A stretch of DNA of 64,000 bases from NCBI RefSeq assembly GCF_003049575.1, contig NZ_PYWI01000017.1, forward strand, positions 1 to 64,000, written 5' to 3'. The position numbers were made by a program, and so were the translations under genes. A model generated the notes under the pieces. The model worked only from the letters and a program-made list of their open reading frames with translations, did no database searches and was not told the origin of the DNA. This DNA is from Lysinibacillus parviboronicapiens (lineage in GTDB: Bacteria; Bacillota; Bacilli; Bacillales_A; Planococcaceae). This document shows positions 9,165 to 19,939 of the stretch, one piece after another. Position 1 is the stretch's first letter; each line of letters starts with the position of its first letter.

Positions 9165-9383
9165 ATGGCGCAAGATTATATAGTGATACAAGCAGAAGAA
9201 GATGGCGTGCATGTGATTGGCTTAACACGTGGGACGGATACAAAATTCCATCATTCTGAAAAATTAGATGCAGGTGAGGTAATGATTGCTCAATTTACTG
9301 ATCATACATCTGCGATGAAAATTCGGGGTAAAGCACAAATCCATACAGCACATGGTGTCATCCATAGTGAAGGGAAAAAGTAA
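9165..9383 (+). CDS. mtrB: trp RNA-binding attenuation protein (TRAP)
   Basis: Eleven-subunit ring protein that, with bound tryptophan, wraps trp leader RNA at repeated (G/U)AG triplets. The 72-residue product carries [17 protein letters not shown] and MKIRGKA; the RNA-contacting residues known in B. subtilis TRAP (K37, K56, R58) correspond to K33, K52 and R54 here. ATG 9165 follows AAGGAGTG; the longer frame from 9138 lacks a ribosome site. Oddly, the trp genes are missing from their usual position after aroH in this window, so the RNA targets must lie elsewhere. Confidence 0.95.
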   Translation: MAQDYIVIQAEEDGVHVIGLTRGTDTKFHHSEKLDAGEVMIAQFTDHTSAMKIRGKAQIHTAHGVIHSEGKK

Positions 9384-9640
9384 CGTCGCATTGAAGAATA
9401 CCTGACACCCATGGATTCAAACGCACAATGTGAATGGTAATATTGCAAACGTGCAAGGTTTTCAATGGCTGATTAGGTGGGGCCCACAGATTTTGTGGTC
9501 ACACATACTAACCAACAAGGAAAAACAAAACGAGTATGTGTCTTTAATCCGGCATTGCGGGCAGTTGGATTTCCTACCATTCTTTCTCAGCATCTCTGTG
9601 GTGGGCGTCCTACTGCCCGTTAATGTTGGTAAGCGAAAAC
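9384..9640. other. Gene-free stretch between mtrB and hepS with long-range inverted repeats
   Basis: Contains ACACATACT (about 9501) pairing with AGTATGTGT (about 9533), and CGGGCAGT (about 9557) pairing with ACTGCCCG (about 9612). A frame open from 9430 to 9735 exists but runs through these and through the hepS promoter, lacks a ribosome site, and looks accidental. A structured RNA or a decayed element is possible. Confidence 0.3.
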
Positions 9641-9643
9641 TTT

Positions 9644-9672
9644 TTATTCCGAATCGTTGCTTATGCTATAAT
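9644..9672 (+). promoter_or_regulatory. Probable promoter of hepS (extended -10)
   Basis: TGCTATAAT ends at 9672 and gives an extended -10 for a sigma-A promoter; the -35 around 9644-9649 is weak. It lies about 70 bases upstream of the hepS start. Confidence 0.5.
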
Positions 9673-9740
9673 GACTCAGTAAGCAAGCGTTATATCATGA
9701 AAATGATTGACGTATTCGAAAGTGAAATGGAGTAAGGTCT

Positions 9741-10508
9741 ATGAATGCAACATACATTCAAAATTCAATTGCACAGTTAAAAACAGAGATTTTCATGGAT
9801 GTTCGTCATAGAACTTTGCAAAAATACACAGGGGTGCCTGTGCTCGATGAAAATCAATTGTTTTACTTGTTAGTTCCCTTTTTGAATGGTGAAGAGTGGC
9901 AACAGGAACAAAGAGAAGCTGCAATTACTGTTGGAATTGTGTACGCAGCCCTAGCGGCTCACGATCATATAAAAGAATTAGATGCCACTTCAAAAGAACA
10001 GCAGTTAACCGTATTAGCTGGAGACTTTTATAGTGGTCGTTATTATGAAATTTTGGCGATGTCGGGAAATGTCGCATTAATACGAAATTTGTCACAAGGC
10101 ATTGTGTCACGTTGCGAGCATCAAATTAAAGTATATGAGGCAGAAAAACGTACGGTCGAACAGTGGTTTTCTTCAATAAGCACTATTGAATCAGGTTTAA
10201 TTGCGCAGTTTTTTGACCTCTATGCATTTGATGCGTATGTACCGATTATAGAAAAGAGCTTATTAATTTTACGCTTGGAAAGAGAATGGCTTTCTTACCA
10301 ACGTGGACAAATATCATTAATGAGTAAAGCGCTTGAACAAAGTGCGAAACAGGCAGGCGCGACCTACAACAGCGTTATGCAAGATAAAATTGTGCGCTTA
10401 AAAACAGAGTTGTTGCAGTTTTTAGACCAAGCATCATTTTTACAAAATGATGTGAAACAAGCTCTACAAGCGCGCGTAGAGGCATCTATTGCCTCTACTA
10501 ACGGATAA
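9741..10508 (+). CDS. hepS: Heptaprenyl diphosphate synthase component I
   Basis: Non-catalytic partner of HepT; the heterodimer makes the C35 side chain of menaquinone-7. The 255-residue protein lacks prenyltransferase DDxxD motifs, as expected for component I, and has the family's [15 protein letters not shown] segment near residue 93. It is followed by menG (14-base gap) and hepT in the classic hepS-menG-hepT (gerC) operon. Assigned from family features plus operon position. Start ATG 9741 follows ATGGAGTAAGG. Confidence 0.92.
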   Translation: MNATYIQNSIAQLKTEIFMDVRHRTLQKYTGVPVLDENQLFYLLVPFLNGEEWQQEQREAAITVGIVYAALAAHDHIKELDATSKEQQLTVLAGDFYSGRYYEILAMSGNVALIRNLSQGIVSRCEHQIKVYEAEKRTVEQWFSSISTIESGLIAQFFDLYAFDAYVPIIEKSLLILRLEREWLSYQRGQISLMSKALEQSAKQAGATYNSVMQDKIVRLKTELLQFLDQASFLQNDVKQALQARVEASIASTNG

Positions 10509-10522
10509 GAGGGGTTTTAAAA

Positions 10523-11227
10523 ATGGCTAAATCGAAAGAAGAGCACGTACACGAAGTATTTGAAAGCATTTCGGAAAGCTATGACAAAATGAACGGTGTT
10601 ATCAGTTTCCAGATGCATATCGGCTGGCGCAATGATACGATGAAGCGCATGGCCGTGAAGCCTGGATCGAAAGCTTTGGATGTTTGTTGTGGTACGGCAG
10701 ATTGGACCATCGCCTTAGCAGAGGCTGTTGGTGAACAAGGTGAAGTAAAGGGCTTAGATTTCAGTAAAAACATGCTGAAAGTCGGAGAACAAAAAGTAAT
10801 ACCCTATCCGCAAATTGAGCTAATACAAGGGAATGCAATGGAATTACCGTTTCCTGACGACACATTTGATTATGTGACGATTGGTTTTGGGCTTCGTAAT
10901 GTACCGGATTATTTACAAGTGTTAAAAGAAATGCATCGTGTCGTCAAACCAGGTGGAATGGTAGTGTGTTTAGAAACTTCACAATCTGAGATTCCAGTTT
11001 ATCGACAACTATTTCGATTTTATTTTAAATATATTATGCCGTTATTCGGTAAGATGTTTGCGAAAAGCTTTAAAGAATATTCATGGTTACAGGAATCCGC
11101 AAATGATTTCCCAGGCATGAAAAAGTTAGCGACAATGTTTGGACAGGCAGGTTTAGAAAAAGTAACGTACAAAGCATATAGTGGTGGTGCAGCGGCAATG
11201 CATATGGGCTTTAAAAAAGTACGTTAA
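10523..11227 (+). CDS. menG: Demethylmenaquinone methyltransferase
   Basis: Class I SAM-dependent methyltransferase doing the last step of menaquinone synthesis. The 234-residue protein has the SAM motif [11 protein letters not shown] near residue 50, [13 protein letters not shown] at the N terminus and the UbiE/MenG signature [16 protein letters not shown] 10523 follows AGAGGGG. Sits between hepS and hepT. Confidence 0.96.
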   Translation: MAKSKEEHVHEVFESISESYDKMNGVISFQMHIGWRNDTMKRMAVKPGSKALDVCCGTADWTIALAEAVGEQGEVKGLDFSKNMLKVGEQKVIPYPQIELIQGNAMELPFPDDTFDYVTIGFGLRNVPDYLQVLKEMHRVVKPGGMVVCLETSQSEIPVYRQLFRFYFKYIMPLFGKMFAKSFKEYSWLQESANDFPGMKKLATMFGQAGLEKVTYKAYSGGAAAMHMGFKKVR

Positions 11228-11246
11228 TGGGGGAAGGTTTTCACGC

Positions 11247-12221
11247 GTGGAAAAGATGAAGTTAAAACTACTCTATTCCGATTTGAAATCAGATATAGAT
11301 ATCATCGAACAAGAATTAGAAACAGCGGTGAACTCGTCTTCACATTTGATTAATGATGCTTCTCTCCATTTATTACAAGCTGGTGGCAAACGGATACGAC
11401 CAATTTTTGTGTTGCTTGGCGCGAAATTTGGCGATTATAATATCGAAAAGATGAAAGATGTGGCTGTGCCTCTTGAGCTCATTCACATGGCGTCACTAGT
11501 GCATGATGATGTGATTGATGATTCCGATATGCGAAGAGGGCGTCCAACTGTCAAATCGCAGTGGAATAACAGAGTAGCGATGTACACGGGCGATTTTATT
11601 TTTGCTCGTGCACTTGAATATATTACGAAGCTCGAAGACCCACTTGTGCATCAAATTTTGGCACGTACGATGGTGGAAATTTGTAACGGTGAAGTCATTC
11701 AAATTGAAGATAAATTTAGATTGGATCAGGGATTAAAGGATTATTTCAGACGGATAAAACGAAAAACGGCTTTGCTGATTTCTTCTAGTTGTGAGCTTGG
11801 TGCGGTGGCAGCAGGCGTTGATACAAAAACGGTGGGCCATTTAAAACGCTTTGGATATTTTGTTGGCATGAGCTTCCAAATTATTGATGACGTCTTAGAT
11901 ATTATGGCAACAGATAAAGAATTAGGGAAGCCTGCTGGTAGTGATTTATTGCAAGGTAACATTACATTACCGATTTTATTGTTAAAAGATGACCCACAGA
12001 TGCAACCTTATTTAGCGAAAGTGTTTGCAGGTACGTTAACGGAGCCTGAGCGTCAAAAAATGTTGCAGTATGTGCGTAAATCTGATGCAATTGCGCAAGC
12101 TAATAAAATGAGCGATAAATATTTAAAAAAAGCATTACAAGAAATAGATGCATTACCCAAACATCCCGTAAAGAAAAAATTACGTGACATCGCTTTATTT
12201 ATGGGCAAGCGTAAATTCTAG
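11247..12221 (+). CDS. hepT: Heptaprenyl diphosphate synthase component II
   Basis: Catalytic subunit of the trans-prenyl chain synthase making C35 diphosphate. Both aspartate-rich motifs are present: HDDVIDDSDMRRG (first) and QIIDDVLD (second), along with GGKRIRP. GTG 11247 lies about nine bases after GGGGGAAGG and gives 324 residues; ATG 11256 is an alternative but has poorer spacing. The frame is open further upstream into menG, which is not used. The C terminus MGKRKF is family-typical. Confidence 0.95.
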   Translation: MEKMKLKLLYSDLKSDIDIIEQELETAVNSSSHLINDASLHLLQAGGKRIRPIFVLLGAKFGDYNIEKMKDVAVPLELIHMASLVHDDVIDDSDMRRGRPTVKSQWNNRVAMYTGDFIFARALEYITKLEDPLVHQILARTMVEICNGEVIQIEDKFRLDQGLKDYFRRIKRKTALLISSSCELGAVAAGVDTKTVGHLKRFGYFVGMSFQIIDDVLDIMATDKELGKPAGSDLLQGNITLPILLLKDDPQMQPYLAKVFAGTLTEPERQKMLQYVRKSDAIAQANKMSDKYLKKALQEIDALPKHPVKKKLRDIALFMGKRKF

Positions 12222-12249
12222 CTTTTTGTTGTACAAAAGCTCATTTTTT
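12220..12249 (+). terminator. Terminator of the hepS-menG-hepT operon
   Basis: AGCTTTTTGT pairs with ACAAAAGCT, followed by CATTTTTTG. It begins at the hepT stop codon. Confidence 0.7.
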
Positions 12250-12307
12250 GTTAATATTTATCGGTAGGTGTAAAACCTGTTAGACGAATTTAAGGAGTGT
12301 TTTAAAC

Positions 12308-12724
12308 ATGGCAATCGAACAAACTTTTTTAATGGTTAAGCCAGATGGCGTAAACCGTCAAGTAGTAGGTGACATCGTTGATCGTTTTGAACGTCGCGGT
12401 TTTGTAATGAAAGGCGCTAAATTAATGGTAATTCCACAAGAATTAGCAGAAAAACACTATGCAGAGCATTCTGAACGTCCATTCTTCGGTGAATTAGTAG
12501 AATTCATCACTTCTGGCCCAGTATTCGCTATGGTATGGGAAGGCGAAAACGTTATCAAACTTGCTCGTACAATGATGGGAGCAACTAAACCAGAAGAATC
12601 TAACCCAGGTACAATCCGTGGTGACTATGCAACAACTGTTTCTCACAACATTATCCACGGTTCTGACTCTCTTGCTTCTGCAGAGCGTGAAATCGGTTTA
12701 TTCTTCGGTGAAGATTTAGTTTAA
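12308..12724 (+). CDS. ndk: Nucleoside diphosphate kinase
   Basis: Transfers phosphate from NTPs to NDPs through a phosphohistidine. The 138-residue protein starts with [13 protein letters not shown] and has the active-site NIIHGSDS with the catalytic His at about residue 117. It ends FFGEDLV, about ten residues short of the B. subtilis enzyme, which has a further C-terminal tail; this may be lineage-typical or a small truncation, with the core intact. ATG 12308 follows AAGGAGTG. Usual neighbour of hepT. Confidence 0.96.
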   Translation: MAIEQTFLMVKPDGVNRQVVGDIVDRFERRGFVMKGAKLMVIPQELAEKHYAEHSERPFFGELVEFITSGPVFAMVWEGENVIKLARTMMGATKPEESNPGTIRGDYATTVSHNIIHGSDSLASAEREIGLFFGEDLV

Positions 12725-12738
12725 TTAGCTTATAGATT

Positions 12739-12773
12739 AAGCAATCTCAATTTTTATTGAGATTGCTTTTTTT
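12739..12773 (+). terminator. Terminator of ndk
   Basis: Perfect 12-bp stem AAGCAATCTCAA / TTGAGATTGCTT with a 6-base loop and a T-run. Confidence 0.95.
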
Positions 12774-12790
12774 ATTGTAAAAATGGCAAA

Positions 12791-12874
12791 GTGGCGGATA
12801 GACCCGACCAAGTGACGGATAGAATTGGCGAAGTGACGGATAGAATCAGCGAAGTGGCGGATAGCCCCCATCAA
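12791..12874 (+). repeat. Four tandem 21-bp units (core GTGACGGATAGA)
   Basis: Cores GTGGCGGATAGA, GTGACGGATAGA, GTGACGGATAGA and GTGGCGGATAG start at 12791, 12812, 12833 and 12854, exactly 21 bp apart. Read in one frame the unit would give a seven-residue repeat (VTDRIGE, VTDRISE), but there is no convincing start, ribosome site or length for a gene. It lies just after the ndk terminator. The same family appears in decayed form at 2171-2265. Confidence 0.85.
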
Positions 12875-12939
12875 ATCAAGGTTAGACCCTAAATACATAT
12901 ATTTTTGTTAAAAACTTCTTACTCTTGTGAAATAAATGC

Positions 12940-12982
12940 TATAATATTCAGATAATTTAACATTATTAATTAGTTTAATAAT
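12940..12982 (+). promoter_or_regulatory. Probable promoter and operator of the thiolase operon
   Basis: TGCTATAAT (TATAAT at 12940-12945) is an extended -10 box. Seventeen bases further is a perfect 8-bp inverted repeat, ATTATTAA (12962-12969) and TTAATAAT (12975-12982), spaced by five bases, placed where a repressor would block transcription. The regulator is not known. Confidence 0.45.
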
Positions 12983-13079
12983 GGGGAATATATTTTCTTA
13001 TATGCAAATACACTTTAACGTATTGAATGAAAGCAAAGTGTGGTTTGAGAGAATCGTTACAGCAAAGGGGTAGGTCTTT

Positions 13080-14228
13080 ATGAGAGAAGTAGTGATTGTA
13101 GCAGCTGTTCGGACAGCTATAGGGCGAAGCAAAGGGGCGTTAAAAAATGTACGTGCAGACGATTTAGCAGCAGATGTCTTGCAGGAGGTTGTGCAGCGTG
13201 CGGGTATCGATAAAGGGCAGGTAGAGGATGTCATCTTTGGCTGTGTTACGCAAACTGCTGAACAAGGAGCCAATATTGCACGTACCGCTTTATTAATGGC
13301 AGGCTTTCCTGAGACAGTGCCCGGTGTAACAATCGATCGGCAGTGTGGCTCTAGTCAGCAAGCAATGCATTTTGCGGCACAGGCTATATTAGCGGGAGAT
13401 ATGGATATCGTCATTGCTGGTGGTGTAGAGAGTATGTCAAGAGTACCGATGTTTTCAAATATGATGGATGCGCACAAAGGTAACCGCTTACAGGAGAACT
13501 ATACAATTATACATCAGGGGCTATCCGCTGAGAAAATGGCGCAGCAATGGCAACTTTCACAAGAGCAGCTAAATGCTTATGCTTACGATAGTCATAGACG
13601 AGCGCTTGCAGCTATAGAAGCGGGACATTTTAAACAGGAAATCATGCCTGTAAAGGTAACACAAGAAGACGGTTCAGTAGCATTATTTGCAGAAGATGAA
13701 GGACCGCGTGCTGAAACAACGGTCGACATATTAAATGGCCTAAAAACGGTCTTTCAAGAGGATGGCGTTATCACAGCTGGCAATGCGAGCCAAATGAGTG
13801 ATGGAGCTTCCGCTGTTGTGGTGATGTCCTTAGACAAGGCGCAAGAGCTCGGCATACGCCCACTTGCTAAAATTGTTACAAGGGTCGTGGTAGGCTCTGA
13901 CCCAACACTTATGCTGACAGGTCCGATCGAAGCCACAAGACGAGCACTCGAGCGCTCAGGACTGACAATTGAGGATATCGATACGTATGAGGTGAATGAA
14001 GCCTTTGCACCAGTACCGTTAGCTTGGTTGCATGAAATTGGCGCAGATCCAGCAAAGTTGAATCCTGATGGTGGCGCTATTGCTTTGGGACATCCACTCG
14101 GTGCAACTGGTACGAAGTTATTAACAACGATGCTGTATCGGATGGAACGGGAGAACTTGCGTTTTGGTCTGCTCGCAATTTGCGAAGGTATGGGCATGGC
14201 AAATGCCACAATTATTGAAAAATTGTAA
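13080..14228 (+). CDS. Thiolase (acetyl-CoA acyltransferase)
   Basis: A 382-residue thiolase that either cleaves 3-ketoacyl-CoA in beta-oxidation or condenses acetyl-CoA. The nucleophile lies in [13 protein letters not shown] (Cys 89), and the [25 protein letters not shown] and CEGMGMAN blocks supply the catalytic His and second Cys. Followed after 14 bases by a dehydrogenase and then an acyl-CoA ligase, which supports a fatty-acid or branched-chain acyl-CoA degradation module. ATG 13080 is preceded by AAAGGGG. Substrate chain length cannot be told from sequence. Confidence 0.9.
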   Translation: MREVVIVAAVRTAIGRSKGALKNVRADDLAADVLQEVVQRAGIDKGQVEDVIFGCVTQTAEQGANIARTALLMAGFPETVPGVTIDRQCGSSQQAMHFAAQAILAGDMDIVIAGGVESMSRVPMFSNMMDAHKGNRLQENYTIIHQGLSAEKMAQQWQLSQEQLNAYAYDSHRRALAAIEAGHFKQEIMPVKVTQEDGSVALFAEDEGPRAETTVDILNGLKTVFQEDGVITAGNASQMSDGASAVVVMSLDKAQELGIRPLAKIVTRVVVGSDPTLMLTGPIEATRRALERSGLTIEDIDTYEVNEAFAPVPLAWLHEIGADPAKLNPDGGAIALGHPLGATGTKLLTTMLYRMERENLRFGLLAICEGMGMANATIIEKL

Positions 14229-14242
14229 AGGGGCTGAGTCAC

Positions 14243-15010
14243 TTGAAAAGTCATAAAGTAGTAGCAGTAGTCACAGGTGGTGCGTCAGGTTTAGGGGAAG
14301 CGACAGTGCGCAAAATTGTAGGACAAGGGGGCAAAGCTGTTATTTTTGATGTCAACGATGAGCGAGGACAGGCAATCGTAGCGGAACTAGGTGAACATGT
14401 CCAATATGCACGTGTGGATGTTACGAAAGAGGTTGAGGTAGCAGCGGGACTGGAGCAGGCTCTAGCGGCATATAGCACTATTAATGTCGCTGTAAACTGT
14501 GCTGGAATAGCAGATGCCAGTAAAGTACTGTCAAAACGTGGTGTACATGCACTTGCCTTATTTGAAAAGGTAATAGCAGTCAATTTAATCGGTACATTTA
14601 ATGTGATTCGCCTTGTAGCCGAAAAAATGCAGTATAACCAAGCAAATGACGATGGTCAACGAGGCGTAATAATAAATACTGCGTCCGTAGCTGCCTTTGA
14701 CGGACAAATTGGACAGGCAGCCTACAGTGCCTCGAAGGGTGGTGTTGCAGCGATGACTTTACCGATTGCCCGAGAACTTGCAGATATTGGCGTACGCGTG
14801 ATGACCATAGCGCCAGGCTTAATCGAGACACCGATGTTTGGATCGTTACCAGAACAAGCCAGAACGGCGCTTGCCTCAATGACACCGTTTCCGAAGCGAC
14901 TGGGCAGACCATCAGAATATGCAATGCTTGTGGAAAGTATTATTCACAATGGCTTGTTAAATGGTGAAGTAATTCGTCTTGATGGCGCTATTCGCATGCA
15001 ACCGAAATAA
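14243..15010 (+). CDS. Short-chain dehydrogenase (3-hydroxyacyl-CoA dehydrogenase type 2-like)
   Basis: A 255-residue SDR enzyme with the NAD-binding [11 protein letters not shown] near residue 11, NCAGIA, and the catalytic Ser and YSASK ([10 protein letters not shown]). The pattern ([15 protein letters not shown]..., [14 protein letters not shown]-terminal [15 protein letters not shown]) resembles the HSD17B10 group, which oxidises 3-hydroxyacyl-CoA. It would supply the ketoacyl-CoA for the thiolase upstream. Start is TTG 14243. Confidence 0.85.
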   Translation: MKSHKVVAVVTGGASGLGEATVRKIVGQGGKAVIFDVNDERGQAIVAELGEHVQYARVDVTKEVEVAAGLEQALAAYSTINVAVNCAGIADASKVLSKRGVHALALFEKVIAVNLIGTFNVIRLVAEKMQYNQANDDGQRGVIINTASVAAFDGQIGQAAYSASKGGVAAMTLPIARELADIGVRVMTIAPGLIETPMFGSLPEQARTALASMTPFPKRLGRPSEYAMLVESIIHNGLLNGEVIRLDGAIRMQPK

Positions 15011-15142
15011 GGCAACAACAGGATCGCTCATCAGTGGTGATGAAACGTAGAAAGTTCTAAAATCATAAAGACTAAAATAATGGTTAGTTGTAGCAATCAG
15101 CCTTGGTCGTTTTAAAGTGTATAAACGAAAGGGAGCGATAAT

Positions 15143-16771
15143 ATGCATATGATGGACACACCTTTATTATTAACGAGCTTTTTGAACCGAGCAGAACGTT
15201 TTTTTCATGCTAAGAAGATTTATTCTCGTACAAGCCCTACAACGACGATGCAAGAGTTTACCTACAAAGAATATGTAAAACGTACACGTAAATTAGCGGC
15301 TGCCCTCACAAAACTTGGGATGGCACGTGGTATGAAAGTTGGCACTTTTGCCTGGAACCATCATCGTCATTTAGAGGCTTATTTTGCCGTACCATGTGCT
15401 GGGGCTGTTTTGCATATGATCAATATTCGATTGACACCTGAGCATATTGCATATGTCATTAATCATGCAGAAGATGAAATTTTATTAATTGATGATAATT
15501 TAGTGCCACTACTGGCGCCGATTGCTGCAAAACTAACAACAGTAAAGCATTTTATAGTAATGGGGGATCATGTAGTGTTAGACAGTGTGCCATTACCGAA
15601 TGCACTTTCTTATGAGGAATTACTAGCCGAAGCTAGTGATGACTATTCTTTTCCAGAGGATTTAGATGAAAATACACCTGCTGGTATGTGCTATACAAGT
15701 GCCACAACTGGAATGCCAAAAGGTGTAGTTTATACGCATAGAAGCATTGTGCTCCATAGTATGGCTGCTGGGCTTTCTGATAGCATTGCGATTTGCGAAA
15801 ATGATGTCGTACTACCTGTCGTGCCAATGTTTCATGCAAATGCATGGGGCTTACCTTTCGCCAGTGTCCTGTTCGGATCGACTCAAGTATTGCCAGGACC
15901 TATGTTTACACCGCAGCTTTTACTTGATTTGTTTGAACGGTATAAAGTGACATTAACAGCAGGTGTGCCGACAATTTGGCTAGGTGTATTACAGGAGCAA
16001 CGTAGTCATCCACGTGATTTAACATCATTGCGCTCGATTGTCTGTGGTGGCTCTGCCTCGCCAATGGGACTCGTGCGTGGCTTTGAGGAGGAGCAGGGGA
16101 TTCCGTACTATACAGGCTATGGTATGACGGAGACATCACCGCTTGTAAGCTTATCTACTTACTTATCACATATGCAAGACTATTCAAGCGATGAAAAAAT
16201 GCATGTTCGTGTGACGCAGGGGATTACAGTGCCTCTTATTGAAACGCGAGTTGTTAACGAAAATGGTGAAGTGCCTTGGGACGGTAAAACAATGGGGGAA
16301 ATTACGATAAGAGGTCCGTGGATAGCGGCGCAATACTATAAGGATGAGCGCACACAAGAAGCCTTTAAGGACGGCTGGCTTTACACCGGTGATATTGCAG
16401 TAGTAACGCCTGATGGCTATATAAAAATTACCGATCGTACGAAAGACTTAATAAAGAGTGGTGGCGAATGGATTTCATCAGTTGAGCTTGAAAATGCATT
16501 GATGTCACATGACAAGGTATTTGAAGCGGCGGTTATCGCCATTCCACATGAAAAATGGCTTGAACGTCCGTTAGCATGTGTTGTGCCGAAGCCGGAGTTC
16601 AAAGATACGATTACCAAAGAGGAGCTTCTTGCTAGCTTATGTCAGCACTTCCATAAAACATGGATTCCTGATGATGTTGTCTTTTTAGATGAGGTACCGA
16701 AAACATCGGTTGGAAAGTTCATGAAGGTCAAGCTACGTGAGGATTTAAAAGATTTTCGCGTAGAAGTTTAA
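15143..16771 (+). CDS. Long/medium-chain acyl-CoA ligase (AMP-forming)
   Basis: A 542-residue ANL-superfamily enzyme that activates a carboxylic acid via an acyl-adenylate to its CoA thioester. Motifs seen: the P-loop-like YTSATTGMPKGVVYTH (shown as TSATTGMPKG), GYGMTETSP, GWLYTGDIA and the C-terminal catalytic lysine region KTSVGKFMK. Third gene of the thiolase-SDR-ligase module, 132 bases after the SDR gene, with its own ribosome site AAAGGGAG. The exact acid is not predictable. Confidence 0.9.
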   Translation: MHMMDTPLLLTSFLNRAERFFHAKKIYSRTSPTTTMQEFTYKEYVKRTRKLAAALTKLGMARGMKVGTFAWNHHRHLEAYFAVPCAGAVLHMINIRLTPEHIAYVINHAEDEILLIDDNLVPLLAPIAAKLTTVKHFIVMGDHVVLDSVPLPNALSYEELLAEASDDYSFPEDLDENTPAGMCYTSATTGMPKGVVYTHRSIVLHSMAAGLSDSIAICENDVVLPVVPMFHANAWGLPFASVLFGSTQVLPGPMFTPQLLLDLFERYKVTLTAGVPTIWLGVLQEQRSHPRDLTSLRSIVCGGSASPMGLVRGFEEEQGIPYYTGYGMTETSPLVSLSTYLSHMQDYSSDEKMHVRVTQGITVPLIETRVVNENGEVPWDGKTMGEITIRGPWIAAQYYKDERTQEAFKDGWLYTGDIAVVTPDGYIKITDRTKDLIKSGGEWISSVELENALMSHDKVFEAAVIAIPHEKWLERPLACVVPKPEFKDTITKEELLASLCQHFHKTWIPDDVVFLDEVPKTSVGKFMKVKLREDLKDFRVEV

Positions 16772-17220
16772 CTTGATTTACGAGTTCTCTAACACTCCAG
16801 TAAGCGAGAGAAGGTGGTCGCAACGTCTAGCATCCTTAGGGCTAACGAGTCTGCCTATGCACATATCAGCAATATTCAAATATAGACGCTTTCCAATGGT
16901 GATATTGGAGCTGTCCTAAAAGAAAGAATAGTATGCTAGGGGTACACTGGCATGCTATTTTTTGCTATAAGGTGGAGTGCTGAAATGCCAGCCACCGGGG
17001 AAGAACTACACGAAACTTAGTAGGGTGCGTGAAGTGGAACACAGGCTAACCTCTTCATGTCCTAAGTCAATTCAATTGTGCAACAGGAAAGGGTTCACGA
17101 AGTGGCAGTAACGCATGTTTTTGTGATTGACCCGATGCGGCCTGCGCCTTGTCCACGCAAAGCACAGTGGATTTTTACCTCGTATAGGGAAATGGTATTA
17201 TTGTATGCAACACTTGTTAG
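16772..17220. other. Gene-free stretch after the acyl-CoA ligase
   Basis: Begins with a terminator-like hairpin at 16928-16963 (ATAGTATGC / GCATGCTAT then TTTTTT). The stretch 16980-17190 has higher GC than nearby spacer and several short hairpins (GGTGG...CCACC near 16971-16999), but no open frame with a start. A relic of a decayed gene or a non-coding RNA is possible; I cannot identify it. Confidence 0.3.
16928..16963 (+). terminator. Terminator of the acyl-CoA module
   Basis: Nine-bp stem ATAGTATGC / GCATGCTAT with one G-T pair and a 13-base loop, ending in a T-run. Confidence 0.65.
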
Positions 17221-17308
17221 ACAGCCCCTTTTTAGTTTGATATGAAAAATGAAACTATTTATAGTATTTGTCGTATAATTTAGTAGTAGATGGGAGGAAG
17301 TGGATGAA

Positions 17309-17539
17309 ATGAGTATAGCTATGGTTGCTATTTTGGGCGGCGTATTGATTGCTTTAGCAGGGATATTTACCGATGCACGAACAAAAGGACAAAAAATTAA
17401 ATTAAAAACTATTGAAAAAGAAGTGGAGTTAGAAAAGCTAAGATTGGAATCGTATACGCAAGAAACTGAAAAAATGAAACTAGAATTAGAACAATCAAAA
17501 GTGTTACTATTAGAAGCAAAGCAAAATTTAACGAAGTAA
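17309..17539 (+). CDS. Small membrane protein with coiled coil
   Basis: About 76 residues: an N-terminal hydrophobic helix (MVAILGGVLIALAGIF) followed by a charged heptad-like stretch from about residue 30 to the end (KTIEKEVELEKLRLES...), predicting a membrane-anchored coiled coil. ATG 17309 is 11 bases after GGGAGG (17292-17297); an in-frame GTG at 17300 is too close to that site. A TATAAT is at 17273-17278. Family not recognised; it lies directly before cheR. Confidence 0.65.
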   Translation: MSIAMVAILGGVLIALAGIFTDARTKGQKIKLKTIEKEVELEKLRLESYTQETEKMKLELEQSKVLLLEAKQNLTK

Positions 17540-17592
17540 CCTTAATTCAGCGTGAAAGACACTATTTCGATAATGACCATTTTCCGCTATAA

Positions 17593-18396
<804 letters not shown>

Positions 18397-18475
18397 TAAA
18401 TAATATGAAAAGCATTCGTACAGTAGACAAGAAGGCGCGTCATGTACATAAATTGCCAAGCATTAGACATAGATG

Positions 18476-18521
18476 ATCGTACGCTTTTCGCTTGTCCTAA
18501 GCAAAGAGCGTACGATTTTTA
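18476..18521 (+). terminator. Terminator of cheR
   Basis: Ten-bp stem ATCGTACGCT / AGCGTACGAT, with an inner hairpin GCTT-GTCCT-AAGC, followed by TTTTT. The remaining spacer to 18754 holds only the upstream region of aroF, with TATAGT at 18708-18713 as a possible -10. Confidence 0.85.
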
Positions 18522-18754
18522 TTCTTCGCTACAAAACAACCTTTTTTTAAGCAAATCGTTCAGAATATTCGCATTTAATATAGTGCTATCATATATTTAA
18601 AAGATGTGAATATTGTACGCGTTGTAGAAAATCTGAATGGGCTTATGCCGAGGCTATTTGATTGGTCAGAGATTTGTAAAAGGACTGTTTTTTTAGAGAA
18701 TATATGTTATAGTGAAAAATACATACTTTAGCGAGTTGAAGGGAGAAAGCGTTT

Positions 18755-19936
18755 ATGCGTTATTTAACAGCAGGAGAATCACACGGACCCCAATTAACAA
18801 CTATTATTGAGGGCTTACCGTCACTCTTACCAATTACAGCAGAAAAAATTAATCATGATTTAAAACGTCGCCAAGGAGGACATGGCCGCGGTCGTCGTAT
18901 GCAAATTGAAACAGATACAGTGGAAATTGTAGGTGGCGTTCGTCATGGACAAACACTTGGTTCTCCTGTCGCACTTGTTGTTACAAATGATGATTGGAAG
19001 CACTGGACGAAGATTATGGGAGCAGAACCGCTAGCAGAGGATGTCAATCCAGATGATGTGAAACGTCAAATTTCACGTCCACGTCCAGGGCATGCTGATT
19101 TAGTCGGGGGCATGAAATACGGCCATCGGGATTTACGAAATATTTTAGAGCGCTCTTCAGCTCGAGAAACAACTGTCCGTGTGGCAGTGGGCGCTGTTGC
19201 AAAAGCATTATTAAACGAGCTAGGCATTTCTATCGTGTCACATGTAACAGAAATCGTTGGCATTAAGGCGGATACATCTTTAGTTGAAGGGAAATCGGTA
19301 GATGAAATCCGTGCCATTGTTGAAGCAGATCCATGTTACTGCGTTGACCCGGTAGCTTCTGCACAGATGGTAGAGGCAATCGACGAAGCGAAAAAAGCTG
19401 GCGATTCCATTGGTGGTATTGTAGAAGTGATTGTAGAAGGCATGCCAGCGGGTGTCGGTTCTTATGTTCATTATGACCGTAAGCTTGATGCAAAATTAGC
19501 TGCGGCTATGCTGTCTATTAATGCGTTTAAAGGTGTTGAGTTTGGCATTGGCTTTGAAATGGCACGTCGTAAAGGTTCAGAAGTACATGATGAAATTATC
19601 TGGTCAGGGGAAGAAGGCTATCGTCGAGCGACGAATCGTCTTGGAGGCTTAGAGGGCGGTATGTCGACAGGGATGCCAATCGTCGTGCGTGGTGTTATGA
19701 AACCAATTCCTACATTATATAAACCATTACAAAGTGTAGATATCGAAACAAAAGAACCATTTAAAGCAAGTGTAGAGCGTTCGGATAGCTGTGCAGTACC
19801 AGCAGCATCCGTTGTTGCGGAACATGTTATTGCCTGGGAAATAGCGAATGCGATTATGGACCAATTCCATGGCGATCAATTACCACAATTAAAAGCTCAA
19901 ATCGACGAGCATCGCCGTTATACAAAGGAGTTTTAA
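18755..19936 (+). CDS. aroF: Chorismate synthase
   Basis: Makes chorismate from EPSP using reduced FMN, the last step of the shikimate pathway (aroC in E. coli naming). The 393-residue protein starts [14 protein letters not shown] and has [21 protein letters not shown] and [12 protein letters not shown], all family signatures. First gene of the aromatic supra-operon; aroB follows three bases after its stop. Confidence 0.97.
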   Translation: MRYLTAGESHGPQLTTIIEGLPSLLPITAEKINHDLKRRQGGHGRGRRMQIETDTVEIVGGVRHGQTLGSPVALVVTNDDWKHWTKIMGAEPLAEDVNPDDVKRQISRPRPGHADLVGGMKYGHRDLRNILERSSARETTVRVAVGAVAKALLNELGISIVSHVTEIVGIKADTSLVEGKSVDEIRAIVEADPCYCVDPVASAQMVEAIDEAKKAGDSIGGIVEVIVEGMPAGVGSYVHYDRKLDAKLAAAMLSINAFKGVEFGIGFEMARRKGSEVHDEIIWSGEEGYRRATNRLGGLEGGMSTGMPIVVRGVMKPIPTLYKPLQSVDIETKEPFKASVERSDSCAVPAASVVAEHVIAWEIANAIMDQFHGDQLPQLKAQIDEHRRYTKEF

Positions 19937-19939
19937 TAT

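Noticed and set aside
9430..9735. Possible 101-residue protein before hepS
   Set aside because: Starts with an unsupported GTG, covers the hepS promoter and long inverted repeats, and has no family-like sequence.
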